In this document: positions 9,122 to 17,269 of the stretch, piece by piece
Numbering within the stretch: the first letter of the stretch is position 1
How the letters are laid out: the number at the start of each line of letters is the position of its first letter
Notes under the pieces: model-generated
What the model was told of the DNA's origin: nothing
The model's input: only the letters and a program-made list of their open reading frames with translations
Database searches by the model: none
Assembly: GCA_016124795.1 (NCBI GenBank)
Contig: WGNB01000010.1
Location: forward strand, 62,001-126,000
DNA: 64,000 bases
Direction: 5' to 3'
Source: Rhodopseudomonas sp.
GTDB taxonomy: Bacteria; Pseudomonadota; Alphaproteobacteria; Rhizobiales; Xanthobacteraceae
Program-made: the position numbers and the translations under genes

Positions 9122-9475
9122 TCATGCTTTTTTAAGCAGACGCAATTCGAGCGCCTGCTCGGCCACGACCGACTTGAGCTGCTGGGCCTCACGCCGCAGG
9201 TCCTTGACCTCGCTACTTGTCGCGGCCCGCGCCGTATCGCCGACCAGGCGCCGTTTGCCTGCTTCCAGGAACTCCTTGGACCACGAGTAATAAAGGCTCT
9301 CGGCAATACCTTCACGGCGGCACAGCTCGGCTATGCTGGTCTCGCCGCGCAGGCCGTCCAGAACGATCCGGATCTTCTCCTCCGGCGAATGCCGCTTGCG
9401 GGTTGCACGGCGGATATCCTTCACGATCCGCTCGGACGGGGATTCTGAATGCTCGGATTCCTGTCTCATCTCCAC
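9122..9475 (-). CDS. IS3-family transposase OrfA (helix-turn-helix)
   Basis: A 117-residue protein with the transposase_8 helix-turn-helix (SPEEKIRIVLDGLRGETSIA, then 'ELCRREGIAESLYYSWSKEF') and a C-terminal leucine-zipper-like helix (LRREAQQLKSVVAEQALEL). It binds the IS ends. The gene ends 'LLKKA' at an A6 run. One extra A would extend it to 'KKSMIADGGDEE' with a stop overlapping the orfB ATG, so this copy may be frameshifted or use slippage at the run. Confidence 0.9.
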   Translation of the reverse strand: MEMRQESEHSESPSERIVKDIRRATRKRHSPEEKIRIVLDGLRGETSIAELCRREGIAESLYYSWSKEFLEAGKRRLVGDTARAATSSEVKDLRREAQQLKSVVAEQALELRLLKKA

Positions 9476-9567
9476 TCCTTGATGGTTACGAATGGGATGG
9501 ACCGGCCGCGCTCTCGCCCCTAACGGCTCTCAGAGTGCGTTGGGGTATCAGGAGAAGGAGCATTGCC

Positions 9568-10623
9568 ATGCCTCGTAGGTCCACCACTCACGCCGTGACC
9601 ACCATCGGAATTGATATGGGTAAGAATACACTTCACATGGTCGGCCTCGATTCGCGTGGCGCCATTGTGTTGCGAGAAAAGGTCTCGCGCGGGAGGATTT
9701 CATCGAGACTTGCGAACGTACCGCCTTGCCTCATTGGTATCGAGGCGGGAATGGCGACGCACTATGTTGCTCGCGAGCTTGCCGCGCTTGGCCACGATGT
9801 GAAGCAGGTGCCGCCAACATATGCGAAACCGTTTCGGCAGGGGCACAAGAATGACTTCCGGGATGCTCACGCCGTGGCTGAGGCTGTACAGCGCCCGACG
9901 ACTCGCTTTGTGCCAGTCAAAACGGACGAACAACTGGATTTGCAAGCGCTGCACCGGGTACGGTCCCGCCTTGTCAGCGAGCGGACCGCAGTGATCAATC
10001 AGATTCGTGGCTTTCTGCTGGAACGCGGCATCATCGTCAGGCAGGGACTGCGCTTCCTTCGCCAGCAGTTGCCCGACATCTTGGCCAAACGGACGGACGT
10101 TCTATCACCGCGCATGGTTCACATCGTCACCGATCTTGTCGGTGAATGGAGGCAGCTCGACGAGCGCATTGAAGTCGTGACGGATGAGATCGAGACGCTA
10201 GCAAAGAGCGATGACAATTGTCGAAGAGTGATGACTGTCCCGGGTATCGGCCCGATCATCTCAAGCGCCATGGTTGCGGCGATCGGCAATGGAGCGGCAT
10301 TCGCGAGAGGGCGCGATTACTCAGCTCGGCTCGGCCTCGTGCCGAAACAGATGTCGACGGGAGATCGAACTATCCTTGGGCGCATCTCCAAGCGAGGCAA
10401 TGGCTATTTGCGCATGCTCTTCATGCAAGCAGCCCGGGTTATATTATTGCGGCCGGCGAACTGGCCGAAGCATGGCTTTGGAGCCTGGCTCATTCGTGCC
10501 GCCCAGCGCCTGCACCCCAACGTGTTGGCAGCGGCCCTTGCTAACAAACTGGCGCGTATCGCCTGGACCGTGCTGGCGCAACAGCGCAACTATGAAGCGC
10601 GTGCCATCCAGGCGGCAGCCTGA
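9568..10623 (+). CDS. IS110-family transposase (DEDD recombinase)
   Basis: A 351-residue recombinase. The N-terminal RuvC-like DEDD domain is visible in 'TIGIDMGKNTLHMVGL' (D), 'LIGIEAGMATHY' (E) and 'KNDFRDAHAVAEA' (D, D). The C-terminal transposase_20 domain shows 'RVMTVPGIGPIISSAMVAAI' and 'YSARLGLVPKQMSTGD' with 'ISKRGNGYLRMLFMQAA'. The ATG at 9568 has AGGAGAAGGAG upstream. Family members move by RNA-guided recombination. The gene is full length with no visible defect. Confidence 0.94.
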   Translation: MPRRSTTHAVTTIGIDMGKNTLHMVGLDSRGAIVLREKVSRGRISSRLANVPPCLIGIEAGMATHYVARELAALGHDVKQVPPTYAKPFRQGHKNDFRDAHAVAEAVQRPTTRFVPVKTDEQLDLQALHRVRSRLVSERTAVINQIRGFLLERGIIVRQGLRFLRQQLPDILAKRTDVLSPRMVHIVTDLVGEWRQLDERIEVVTDEIETLAKSDDNCRRVMTVPGIGPIISSAMVAAIGNGAAFARGRDYSARLGLVPKQMSTGDRTILGRISKRGNGYLRMLFMQAARVILLRPANWPKHGFGAWLIRAAQRLHPNVLAAALANKLARIAWTVLAQQRNYEARAIQAAA

Positions 10624-10936
10624 AGTGTGCGTGAGCAAATTACAGAGGATTCCGTAGTCGGCTTTCCCGCCGAGGTCTGCGAGCAGGAATGAAGAGATGG
10701 AGAAAATGGTCTCGCCAGCGCGTTCGTGATCAGGTGGCTCGTCTGGCCTTCGGGGCCGAGTTACGAATGAGATCGAGCGCGCGCGGATATCCATGATGGC
10801 TAGGAACAAACGTTCCACTTACGGGCCGGATACAGATGCGCAAGACCTATCAGCTCCAGATCGTCACTTTCGGCTTGCAATGCGCGGCCGGTCCATACAG
10901 ATGAGCCAGAAATCCTCCCTTCCTCAAGCCGCTAAA
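10624..10936 (+). other. IS110 3' non-coding region, candidate guide-RNA locus
   Basis: About 300 bp between the recombinase stop and the IS3 right repeat hold no convincing gene. Established knowledge: IS110-family elements encode a structured bridge RNA in a non-coding end, in the IS1111 subgroup on the side downstream of the recombinase. The length and position fit, but I could not fold the RNA. Confidence 0.35.
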
Positions 10937-10964
10937 TCTGTCTCACAAGCGCTGGTGCCGGACA
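10937..10964 (-). repeat. IS3 right terminal inverted repeat
   Basis: Reads inward on the minus strand as TGTCCG, then CAG, then TGAGACAG, matching 8050-8077. It is displaced from orfA by the IS110 insertion. Confidence 0.75.
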
Positions 10965-11186
10965 TTCGCGGAGCCTCTTTCATTCTTCTTCAGACGTCTG
11001 CAGAGACTTATCAGACAGGTGTGGGGCCGCCCGAAAGGAGCTCTTCGCTCTGGCTAGAGGAAATCTCTGTGCCCGAGAACTTGCGTGGTGGCGGAGAATT
11101 CGATCGGTTGAATGAACATCTTGCCCTCCTCGGAGGTCCCGGAATGGGTCCGGATCGGTCGCACCCTCGGAATAGTAAGAACGCGG

Positions 11187-11642
11187 TCAGCGTGACTTAG
11201 CCCTCGCCATTATTCCGTCGATCTCGGCGTGGTGGTCGTCGTGAGTTGCGATAACCTCGGTAATGAGCGTTTTTGCTTTGTCGCGGCACCAGGCCGAAAT
11301 AAGCTTCGGTACGTTGCCATCGCGCTTACCCCTGATATCCGATAGCACGGCGATCATTTCGTCTTTGGCGGTGCCCGCCGCCGCCAACATGACCTCCAGT
11401 GCGTCCGCTTGGCGTAGGTCGGAGGTTACCTCCCGTTTAATGTGTTCGGCATATTGCCTCATATTTCCTAGCCGCCCCCGGGCATTGTCGGTGAACGAAG
11501 GGTCGGCCAGAATGCAATAGGTGTTCGCTTGATCGGCGAGGTCTGCGGCATAGAGTATTCTTGTCAGCACCTTGAGGTCTTCGGCCTTTGCAGGCACGCC
11601 GATTGTCAAGGACACCAAGACTACAACGGGCAGAATTCGCAT
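11187..11642 (-). CDS. Exported helical protein of unknown function
   Basis: A 151-residue protein with a signal peptide (ILPVVVLVSLTIGVPAKA) and a mostly helical mature part rich in charged residues, with two cysteines (YCILADPS and AWCRDKA). The start at 11642 has GGGGAGA 7 nt upstream; a frame open further upstream is not used. It lies at the end of the leftward copper block, after the cytochrome c gene, which suggests a periplasmic role in metal stress. I do not recognise the family. Confidence 0.65.
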   Translation of the reverse strand: MRILPVVVLVSLTIGVPAKAEDLKVLTRILYAADLADQANTYCILADPSFTDNARGRLGNMRQYAEHIKREVTSDLRQADALEVMLAAAGTAKDEMIAVLSDIRGKRDGNVPKLISAWCRDKAKTLITEVIATHDDHHAEIDGIMARAKSR

Positions 11643-11803
11643 TTTTGTTCTCCCCATCGCCGCTTTGAGGCGTTCGACCATCTGAAGGCCTTTCCCAATA
11701 TTTATCGCCTTCGAATCAAGCTCTCTCCTGCAGCCACCGACTTTAAGCATGCGGTCGAACCCTGTGGCGCCGCATACCGGGCGGGAATTGGCCGTGAAGC
11801 GCC

Positions 11804-12367
11804 TCAATCGTGGTGCGAGTGTCCGTGCCCCGCCTCGCTGTCCATGTCTTCGTCCGGCGGCGCCTTCGCGACGATTTCTTTGTAATCCGCCGCGGTCATG
11901 TCCGGAAGCTTCCGCAGAAACGCGACCATGCTCCATATCGTCGGATCGTCGTGGCTCCCGCCCCAAGCGGGCATCGCACTCATCTTAATGCCGTGCTTGA
12001 TGACCCAGAATGCCGCTTTCGGGTTCACACGAACCTTCGAAAGGTTTGGCGGCTGCGGATACATTCCTACTCTCAGCTCCGAGTTTTCCTTTTCCGGAGA
12101 CAGATGACACTGAACGCACATGGCCGCATATTGTCCGGCGCCCTTGAGAACAAGATTGTCATCTTTGAGGCTAGGCACCTGAAGTTCCGACGAACGTATG
12201 GCGATGGAACGATCACGCAAAGTTTGTATCGTGGCGAAAACCACGCTCGAATGGTGATCGTCGGCGCCTATGTTGTACACACCAGAGTAGACGAAAGCGG
12301 CGAGCCCGACGACGATTAGCGACGCCAAACTGATCGCACTGGTTGCGTGATTTTTCAATTTTTTCAT
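11804..12367 (-). CDS. Membrane-anchored class I cytochrome c
   Basis: A 187-residue protein with one N-terminal membrane anchor (residues about 12-32), a CVQCH haem-binding motif, and 'GIKMSAMPAWGG' supplying the axial methionine. The C-terminus ends in a His-rich tail (GHGHSHHD), which may bind metal. It acts as a periplasmic electron carrier. It lies in the leftward copper block and could accept electrons from the oxidases or cupredoxin nearby, an inference from position. Confidence 0.88.
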   Translation of the reverse strand: MKKLKNHATSAISLASLIVVGLAAFVYSGVYNIGADDHHSSVVFATIQTLRDRSIAIRSSELQVPSLKDDNLVLKGAGQYAAMCVQCHLSPEKENSELRVGMYPQPPNLSKVRVNPKAAFWVIKHGIKMSAMPAWGGSHDDPTIWSMVAFLRKLPDMTAADYKEIVAKAPPDEDMDSEAGHGHSHHD

Positions 12368-12564
12368 TCTACGGCCTTTTGTCCCCGATCACTGACCGGA
12401 CATGAGAAGAATGCACGGGCGGCCTACCGCTGCCGGCGATACCCTTCACGAGCGCGTTCATCGCCGGCTGAGCCTCAGTGGATTACGCGATTTGCGTATC
12501 GTCGCCGGCCGCGGCCTTTTTCGCGCCAGGGCCGCAGCGGCCCCGGCGCGAATTGGCCAGTTGC

Positions 12565-12855
12565 TTACTTCGCCTTTTCGATCTTTGTGACGGTGAAAAC
12601 GCCGTCCAGCCGATCGGCGTCGAAGTTGATCTTCTCGCCTACTTTGACCGACTTCAACATCGCGGGATCTTTGACGCGGTAGACCATCGCCATAGGAGCG
12701 TCCATATCGAACTTCTTCATCGGCCCGTGCTTGATGGTTATTTTTCCGGCAGCTTCGTCGATCTTTCTCACTTCGCCGGTTGTCATCTGCATCTGGCTCC
12801 ACGCAGCTGTGGCGCTTATCAGCAATGCGACTGCAGTCAATGTCAGCTTACGCAT
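12565..12855 (-). CDS. cusF: CusF-like periplasmic copper-binding protein
   Basis: A 96-residue exported protein: signal peptide ending 'ATAAWS', then a CusF-type OB fold with 'GEVRKIDEAAGKITIKHGPM' and 'DMDAPMAMVYRV'. The histidine of KHGP and the methionines of PMAM correspond to the CusF copper ligands. It should chaperone Cu(I)/Ag(I) in the periplasm. It sits between the cupredoxin and cytochrome c genes in a leftward copper block. No CusA/CusB pump is in the window, so its efflux partner is either elsewhere or replaced by the TolC-type protein upstream. Confidence 0.88.
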   Translation of the reverse strand: MRKLTLTAVALLISATAAWSQMQMTTGEVRKIDEAAGKITIKHGPMKKFDMDAPMAMVYRVKDPAMLKSVKVGEKINFDADRLDGVFTVTKIEKAK

Positions 12856-12879
12856 CTCGAAGTCTCCTTTTCTGCTGGT

Positions 12880-13359
12880 TTATTTTACGATCACCACACC
12901 ATGCATCCCGGCTTCGTAGTGACCCGGAATGAGGCAGGCGAATTCGAACTCGCCGCGTTTTGTGAACCTCCACAACAACTCGGTTTCCGAAAACGGTGAC
13001 AGGCGCTTACCATTCGGATCGTCGTGCTCCATTTGCGGATTTTTCTTCATCACCAGCCCGTGCTTTTTGTTTTCCTTTACCGAGGCGAGAACGAACTCAT
13101 GATTTTCGGTGCCATCGTTTTGTAAGACGAAGCGGATTTGCTCTCCGCGTTTGACCTCGATACGAGCAGGTTTAAAAAGCATCTTTTTTCCATCCTCCAG
13201 CATGGTCATTTTTATGGTTCGCGCAGGCTTCTCCGCATCGCCCGGTTCACCTGCTGAAAAGGTCTCGTGGTGATGACCGGGCGGGCCAGCGCCGGCCCAA
13301 GCCGCAGGTAGATTGATCAGCGTCGCGATCAGCAGTACCGACTTAAGGTACGTTCCCAT
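12880..13359 (-). CDS. Exported cupredoxin (plastocyanin/azurin-like)
   Basis: A 159-residue protein with a signal peptide (ending AAWAGA), a His-rich linker (GHHHETF), and one cupredoxin domain. Type 1 copper ligands are His in 'TENHEFVLAS' and the Cys-His-Met trio in 'ACLIPGHYEAGMHG'. The gene lies 43 nt from the multicopper-oxidase gene and 24 nt from cusF, all leftward, so one operon is likely. It should carry electrons or copper in the periplasm. Confidence 0.9.
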   Translation of the reverse strand: MGTYLKSVLLIATLINLPAAWAGAGPPGHHHETFSAGEPGDAEKPARTIKMTMLEDGKKMLFKPARIEVKRGEQIRFVLQNDGTENHEFVLASVKENKKHGLVMKKNPQMEHDDPNGKRLSPFSETELLWRFTKRGEFEFACLIPGHYEAGMHGVVIVK

Positions 13360-13402
13360 CGGTCGTTATCCTCGGCGTTGGTTGGACGGAAGCGTTGGAG
13401 GG

Positions 13403-14776
13403 TCACATTTTCATGCCCTTCATCCCTTTCATGTCGTGCGTCTTGCCAGCCGGCTCTGAACCCGTCGCAGGACTTTGACGCGGGATTTCAGACCCCGGCG
13501 CATCGACTTCTGCGGCTACCGATCCTGCGGGGTACTTGTACGGGCCGGGGTCGCGGTAATCGTCGCGCGCCAGATCCTCCCGGATCTTCATGACCGTGAA
13601 CATGCCGCCCATTTCGATCGGACCGAACTGTCCGGAGCCGGTCATCATAGGCAGGGTATTGTCCGGCATCGGCATTTCCATTTCCGGCATCGCCATGCCC
13701 GTGGAGCCCATGACCATCGCGTCTGGGGCCAAGAGTCCCACGGCTTTGGCCAAGTCTTTCTTCGAAACTCCGATCAGCGTCCGCATGTCGTGTCCCATCG
13801 CATTCATGGTGTGATGCGACTTGTGACAATGGAATGCCCAATCTCCTGGATTGTCAGCCAACACGTCGAAGGCGCGGGTCGCGCCTACGGGCACGTCGAT
13901 GGTCGTTTCGGGCCACTGCGCGCTTTCCGGGACCCAGCCTCCGTCCGTGCAGCTGACGGCGAAACTATGTCCGTGAAGATGGATCGGGTGGTTGGTCATG
14001 GAAAGATTGCCCATACGCACGCGGACGCGGTCTCCGAGACGCACAGGCAACGGATCGATTCCCGGAAACACGCGGCTATTCCAGGTCCACATGCTGAAGT
14101 TCGTCATTTCCGAAACCTTCGGGACATATGTTCCGGGGTCGATGTCGTACGCATTCATGATGAAGACGAAGTCACGGTCCACGGGTCTGAATGCGGGGTC
14201 GCGGGGATGAACGATGAACATTCCCATCATTCCCATCGCCATTTGAACCATTTCGTCCGAGTGCGGGTGATACATGAACGTACCGCTGTGCTTCAGCTCG
14301 AATTCGTAGACGAATGTTTTTCCGGGAGGGATATGCGGCTGATTGAGACCGCCGACGCCGTCCATTCCGTTGGGCAATATCATCCCGTGCCAATGAACCG
14401 TCGTATGCTCCGGAAGCCTGTTGGTGACGAATATTCGGACTTTGTCTCCTTCCACGCCTTCGATGGTGGGACCGGGACTTTGACCATTGTATCCCCACAG
14501 ATGTGCCTTCATGCCCGGCGAGAACTCACGCTCGACCGGTTCGGCTACCAAATGAAACTCCTTCCAGTCGCCGTTCGCACGCCACGGAAGCGTCCACCCG
14601 TTGAGCGTTACGGTCGGCCTGTACTCGGGACCGCTCGATGGAAACAGGGGAGGCTGCATGACCGCCTTTTCCATGGACGGCGCCTCGGGAATGGCCGCGG
14701 CCTGAGCACGACCGCTGACTCCGGCAACCCCGGCCAGAACGGCCGCGCTTCCGATAAATCCTCTTCGCGATAGCAT
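13403..14776 (-). CDS. CopA-like multicopper oxidase
   Basis: A 457-residue oxidase with a Tat-type signal (SRRGFIGSAAVLAG). Copper-binding motifs are 'TVHWHGMILPNGMDG', 'MYHPHSDEM', 'HPIHLHGHSF' and 'FHCHKSHHTMNAMG'. The C-terminal third is rich in methionine ('GMAMPEMEMPMP' and 'HDMKGMKGMKM'), as in copper-tolerance oxidases. It should oxidise Cu(I) to Cu(II) in the periplasm. It lies 14 nt downstream of the TolC-type gene, in the same operon as the cupredoxin and CusF genes. A long open frame on the opposite strand is a shadow. Confidence 0.92.
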   Translation of the reverse strand: MLSRRGFIGSAAVLAGVAGVSGRAQAAAIPEAPSMEKAVMQPPLFPSSGPEYRPTVTLNGWTLPWRANGDWKEFHLVAEPVEREFSPGMKAHLWGYNGQSPGPTIEGVEGDKVRIFVTNRLPEHTTVHWHGMILPNGMDGVGGLNQPHIPPGKTFVYEFELKHSGTFMYHPHSDEMVQMAMGMMGMFIVHPRDPAFRPVDRDFVFIMNAYDIDPGTYVPKVSEMTNFSMWTWNSRVFPGIDPLPVRLGDRVRVRMGNLSMTNHPIHLHGHSFAVSCTDGGWVPESAQWPETTIDVPVGATRAFDVLADNPGDWAFHCHKSHHTMNAMGHDMRTLIGVSKKDLAKAVGLLAPDAMVMGSTGMAMPEMEMPMPDNTLPMMTGSGQFGPIEMGGMFTVMKIREDLARDDYRDPGPYKYPAGSVAAEVDAPGSEIPRQSPATGSEPAGKTHDMKGMKGMKM

Positions 14777-14790
14777 CGAGTTGTTTCCTC

Positions 14791-16254
14791 TTATTTGGAA
14801 GTTGCTGCGGATGCGTCGGCGACGATGCGCGACTCCCCGGATCCTATTGCACCTCCGCCCATCGTCGCCGCCGTCAGGTCATTTGCCGCCTGCCAAAAAG
14901 CGCGTTTTGAATCAATCGCCGCCTTCAAAGCCGCGATGCGTTGGCGTGCCTCCTGCAATAGAGCGAAAACGTCGATCTGCATGGCGCTGAAGCGGAGTTG
15001 ATTTTCTTCGGTGATGATCTCCCTGAGTGGCAAGACGTCACGTTGGTAGTGGGACGCAATGTCGTAGGTTGCACGATATGTCCGATAAGCCTCGCGCGCC
15101 TCCGAACGGACATCGACAGCCTTTTGAACGAGACGGTTGACCGCCTGCAAGTAACGCGCTTCGGCGGTACGTGCCCGGACCTGACCGAAGTCGAATATCG
15201 GTATTTCGATTTGAGCCGAAAGGCCGCGCGTCGATTCCGTCGACCCGTCGTTCGCCGTCGTCTTTTTGGAGATACCGGCAACCTCCAGCATGTTCACAAA
15301 CCGTGTTGCTTGAGCGAGTCCGTACTGCTTGGCGAGCGCATCCAGCTCAATACGTTCGATTTGCAGATCGACGCGGCGCGACACCGCCTCGGCCTCGACG
15401 GCCGGCAATCGTTTGGGACGGGAGGGAAGCTGTGGCAGTCTGTCCGGAATGACGTAGGCGAGATTTTGTCCCCAGAGGCCGAGAAGACGGGTCAACTGCT
15501 CGCGCGCGCTGCCGGCTTCCAGACGAGCTGTGGCAAGTTCGGCGGAAGTTTCGGCATAGAACGACTGTTCCCGAGCTTGATCAAGCTTGTTAAGAGAACC
15601 TGATTCGCCCAATTTGATCGCGAGTATTGCCGTACTTTTGGCGGTCGTTTCCGCTCGGGACAGCAGCTTTGTCAGTTCGTTCGCGGCCACCGCTTTGAAA
15701 TAGGCTCTACGTGTTTCTGCCGCGACTCTCAGCGTCTCCATAATTGCGCGCAGCTGCGCCTGCCGGAATCTCTTTTCGGCGATCTCAGACCTGGCGGGGA
15801 GCGTTGCTATCGCCAAAATGTCAAATGCGATCTGCCGTTCGAGTTCGGCGGTGCCAGCACCTGCTATGCGAGAGATCGAAAATGTCGGATTTGGCGGTAG
15901 ACTCTCGCCCACCATCGCAGCTTCGGCGATGGCTAGCTCGTTGTAGGCGGCCTGGAGGCCGCGGTTGCTCAGCAAAGCCACCTGCACAGCCGAATCTGAC
16001 GTCAAGCTTCGTTTAAGAAGCTTTTTTACGGCGACGCGGGCGGCTTCGGCGTCCTCTCGCGACTTTATGACCGCGACATCCTTGCCCATCTCCCGGTTGG
16101 AGAATGACGCGACCGGCGACATGCCGCCGTCCGGTGAAAACGTCTGACAACCAGCCAGCACGACCGCAGCGCAGCTGAGAACTATTGCTCGTAGCATTGA
16201 GCGTTTGGGATTCGGCGTTGTTTCACTTTCGCCGTGATGGAATGTCTTCAGCAT
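14791..16254 (-). CDS. TolC-family outer-membrane efflux lipoprotein
   Basis: A 487-residue protein with a lipobox (VVLAGC) and two outer-membrane-efflux repeats; regions such as 'LLSNRGLQAAYNELAIAEA' and 'RRVDLQIERIELDALAKQYG' are typical of CusC/TolC-type channels. The start at 16254 has GAGGAA upstream and gives a rather long region ahead of the lipobox; an ATG at 16197 gives a standard lipoprotein signal but lacks a clear ribosome-binding site. It probably forms the outer-membrane exit duct of a metal export system. No matching RND pump is seen in this window. Confidence 0.87.
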   Translation of the reverse strand: MLKTFHHGESETTPNPKRSMLRAIVLSCAAVVLAGCQTFSPDGGMSPVASFSNREMGKDVAVIKSREDAEAARVAVKKLLKRSLTSDSAVQVALLSNRGLQAAYNELAIAEAAMVGESLPPNPTFSISRIAGAGTAELERQIAFDILAIATLPARSEIAEKRFRQAQLRAIMETLRVAAETRRAYFKAVAANELTKLLSRAETTAKSTAILAIKLGESGSLNKLDQAREQSFYAETSAELATARLEAGSAREQLTRLLGLWGQNLAYVIPDRLPQLPSRPKRLPAVEAEAVSRRVDLQIERIELDALAKQYGLAQATRFVNMLEVAGISKKTTANDGSTESTRGLSAQIEIPIFDFGQVRARTAEARYLQAVNRLVQKAVDVRSEAREAYRTYRATYDIASHYQRDVLPLREIITEENQLRFSAMQIDVFALLQEARQRIAALKAAIDSKRAFWQAANDLTAATMGGGAIGSGESRIVADASAATSK

Positions 16255-16264
16255 TGATTCCTCG

Positions 16265-16519
16265 CTATTGACGGCCGGGCGCAGCGCGGTCGTTTTGGTC
16301 GCGCCAACGTGCTGGCGCGACCGGCCGCTGGCTCAAATAACCGTTAAGGACGGGGCGATAAGCCGTTGCCGGCGCGCGAACCGCGGCATCCGCAGGATCT
16401 GCGCCGGCCGTCAGCTGTTCCGGCAGAGCCGCGCAGCCGAGCGTCAGCAAGCCGAGGAAGGTAACGCCCACGACCGTACCGGTCCGCCCGGCGCGGAAGT
16501 GCATGCAAAGGGATTTCAT
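16265..16519 (-). CDS. Small lipoprotein next to the TolC-type gene
   Basis: An 84-residue protein with a signal peptide and lipobox (LLTLGC), followed by a short disordered region 'APATAYRPVLNGYLSQRPV' and 'ARWRDQNDRAAP'. It ends 10 nt before the TolC-type gene and is surely co-transcribed with it. Small lipoproteins of this composition often accompany copper-linked outer-membrane channels; their function is not known to me. Confidence 0.75.
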   Translation of the reverse strand: MKSLCMHFRAGRTGTVVGVTFLGLLTLGCAALPEQLTAGADPADAAVRAPATAYRPVLNGYLSQRPVAPARWRDQNDRAAPGRQ

Positions 16520-16609
16520 TGATCGTCTCCGAATCGGGATGCATTGCGCTCAAGGCCTCAACAAGGCCGCGAGCACCGCTATCTGCGCCGCAGTTGCGGT
16601 GCAGCCGAA

Positions 16610-16996
16610 TCAGACGACGTGTTTGGGTATTCCGGGTTCTAAAGCAACGATGTTCCCGGTCATTCCACGCTGGACGAACCGGTACACGGTCGGAAGACGT
16701 GAAAACTCAACCGAGCGCACCAGCAAATCGGGCGCGGGGCTAAAAACCGGCGCCGTGCTGCAGCACTTAACGAGACCATGACTATGCGGGACCGGCCCTT
16801 GATCGGGGTTCGAAGTACCTGCTACGTCGCCTTCATGATGCCCGTTACCATGACTTTCCGCGCCGGAATGGTGATGGGACGACGATGCGGAGGCCGAGCT
16901 AACGGGCAAATCGATGCATGCCGCCCACGCCGCCCCGGAGGCGACAAAAGCAACGATGAAAAACGACACCAAAACTCGTCGGACGAATTCACGCAT
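16610..16996 (-). CDS. Exported His/Cys-rich protein at head of copper operon
   Basis: A 128-residue protein with a signal peptide (ending GAAWAA), a His-rich stretch (SSHHHSGAESHGNGHHEG), 'HSHGLVKCCS' and a C-terminal 'LEPGIPKHVV'. The His cluster and CC pair suggest metal binding in the periplasm. The protein at 24626-24994 shares the H..KCC element and a C-terminal 'LDPHIPKSSV', so the two look like distant paralogues. It is the first gene of the leftward operon and faces the rightward operon across a 273-bp gap. Confidence 0.72.
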   Translation of the reverse strand: MREFVRRVLVSFFIVAFVASGAAWAACIDLPVSSASASSSHHHSGAESHGNGHHEGDVAGTSNPDQGPVPHSHGLVKCCSTAPVFSPAPDLLVRSVEFSRLPTVYRFVQRGMTGNIVALEPGIPKHVV

Positions 16997-17269
16997 GGTT
17001 TGAAGCTAGCCGACAAAATTCGTTCTGACTAGACGGATTCTTTGCCTTCCTAGAGATGTTCTGGCATCCCTTACGTCGTTCGACAGATTCCGTAATACTG
17101 ATCGACAGGTAAACATCCGGCGGTGTCTCGCAGATCTCAAACTCGGAGGGATCTTTTTTCCGCTACTCCGGTACCCGCCTCAATTATGCCACGAATAATT
17201 CGAACGGTTATCGTGGGTCGAAACAACTCCGCGCTGGAATGGCCGGCAACCAAATGCTAGTTTGATGCT
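16997..17269. promoter_or_regulatory. Divergent promoter region of the two copper operons
   Basis: A 273-bp gap between a leftward and a rightward copper operon must hold both promoters and probably a shared metal-responsive operator. I could not find a clear dyad of MerR or CsoR type by eye, so no operator is claimed. Confidence 0.45.

Larger units (their letters stand above)
9476..10936 (+). mobile_element. IS110-family element nested in the IS3 element (outer limits)
   Basis: The limits given are the widest possible: the sequence between IS3 orfA and the IS3 right inverted repeat, of which about 60-100 bp should belong to the IS3 element. IS110 elements lack terminal inverted repeats, so exact ends cannot be fixed without an empty-site comparison. 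The element carries one recombinase and about 280 bp of 3' non-coding DNA. Confidence 0.6.
8050..10964 (-). mobile_element. IS3-family element split by an inserted IS110-family element
   Basis: Imperfect terminal inverted repeats lie at 8050-8077 and 10937-10964. Both ends read TGTCCG at the outside and TGAGACAG further in, with 19 of 28 positions identical. Between them are an IS3-type orfA/orfB pair on the minus strand and, upstream of orfA, an IS110-type recombinase on the plus strand. An intact IS3 element should be about 1.5 kb; this one is 2.9 kb, the difference matching one IS110 element. No flanking target duplication is visible (gcagg on the left, ttcgc on the right). Confidence 0.78.

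Noticed and set aside
10793-11200. 135-codon open frame running across the IS3 right end
   Set aside because: It crosses the terminal inverted repeat and has no recognisable domain or conserved pattern.
13475-14773. 432-codon open frame on the plus strand
   Set aside because: It is exactly opposite the CopA-like oxidase gene and His/Arg-rich in the way shadows of GC-rich genes are; no domain is recognisable.
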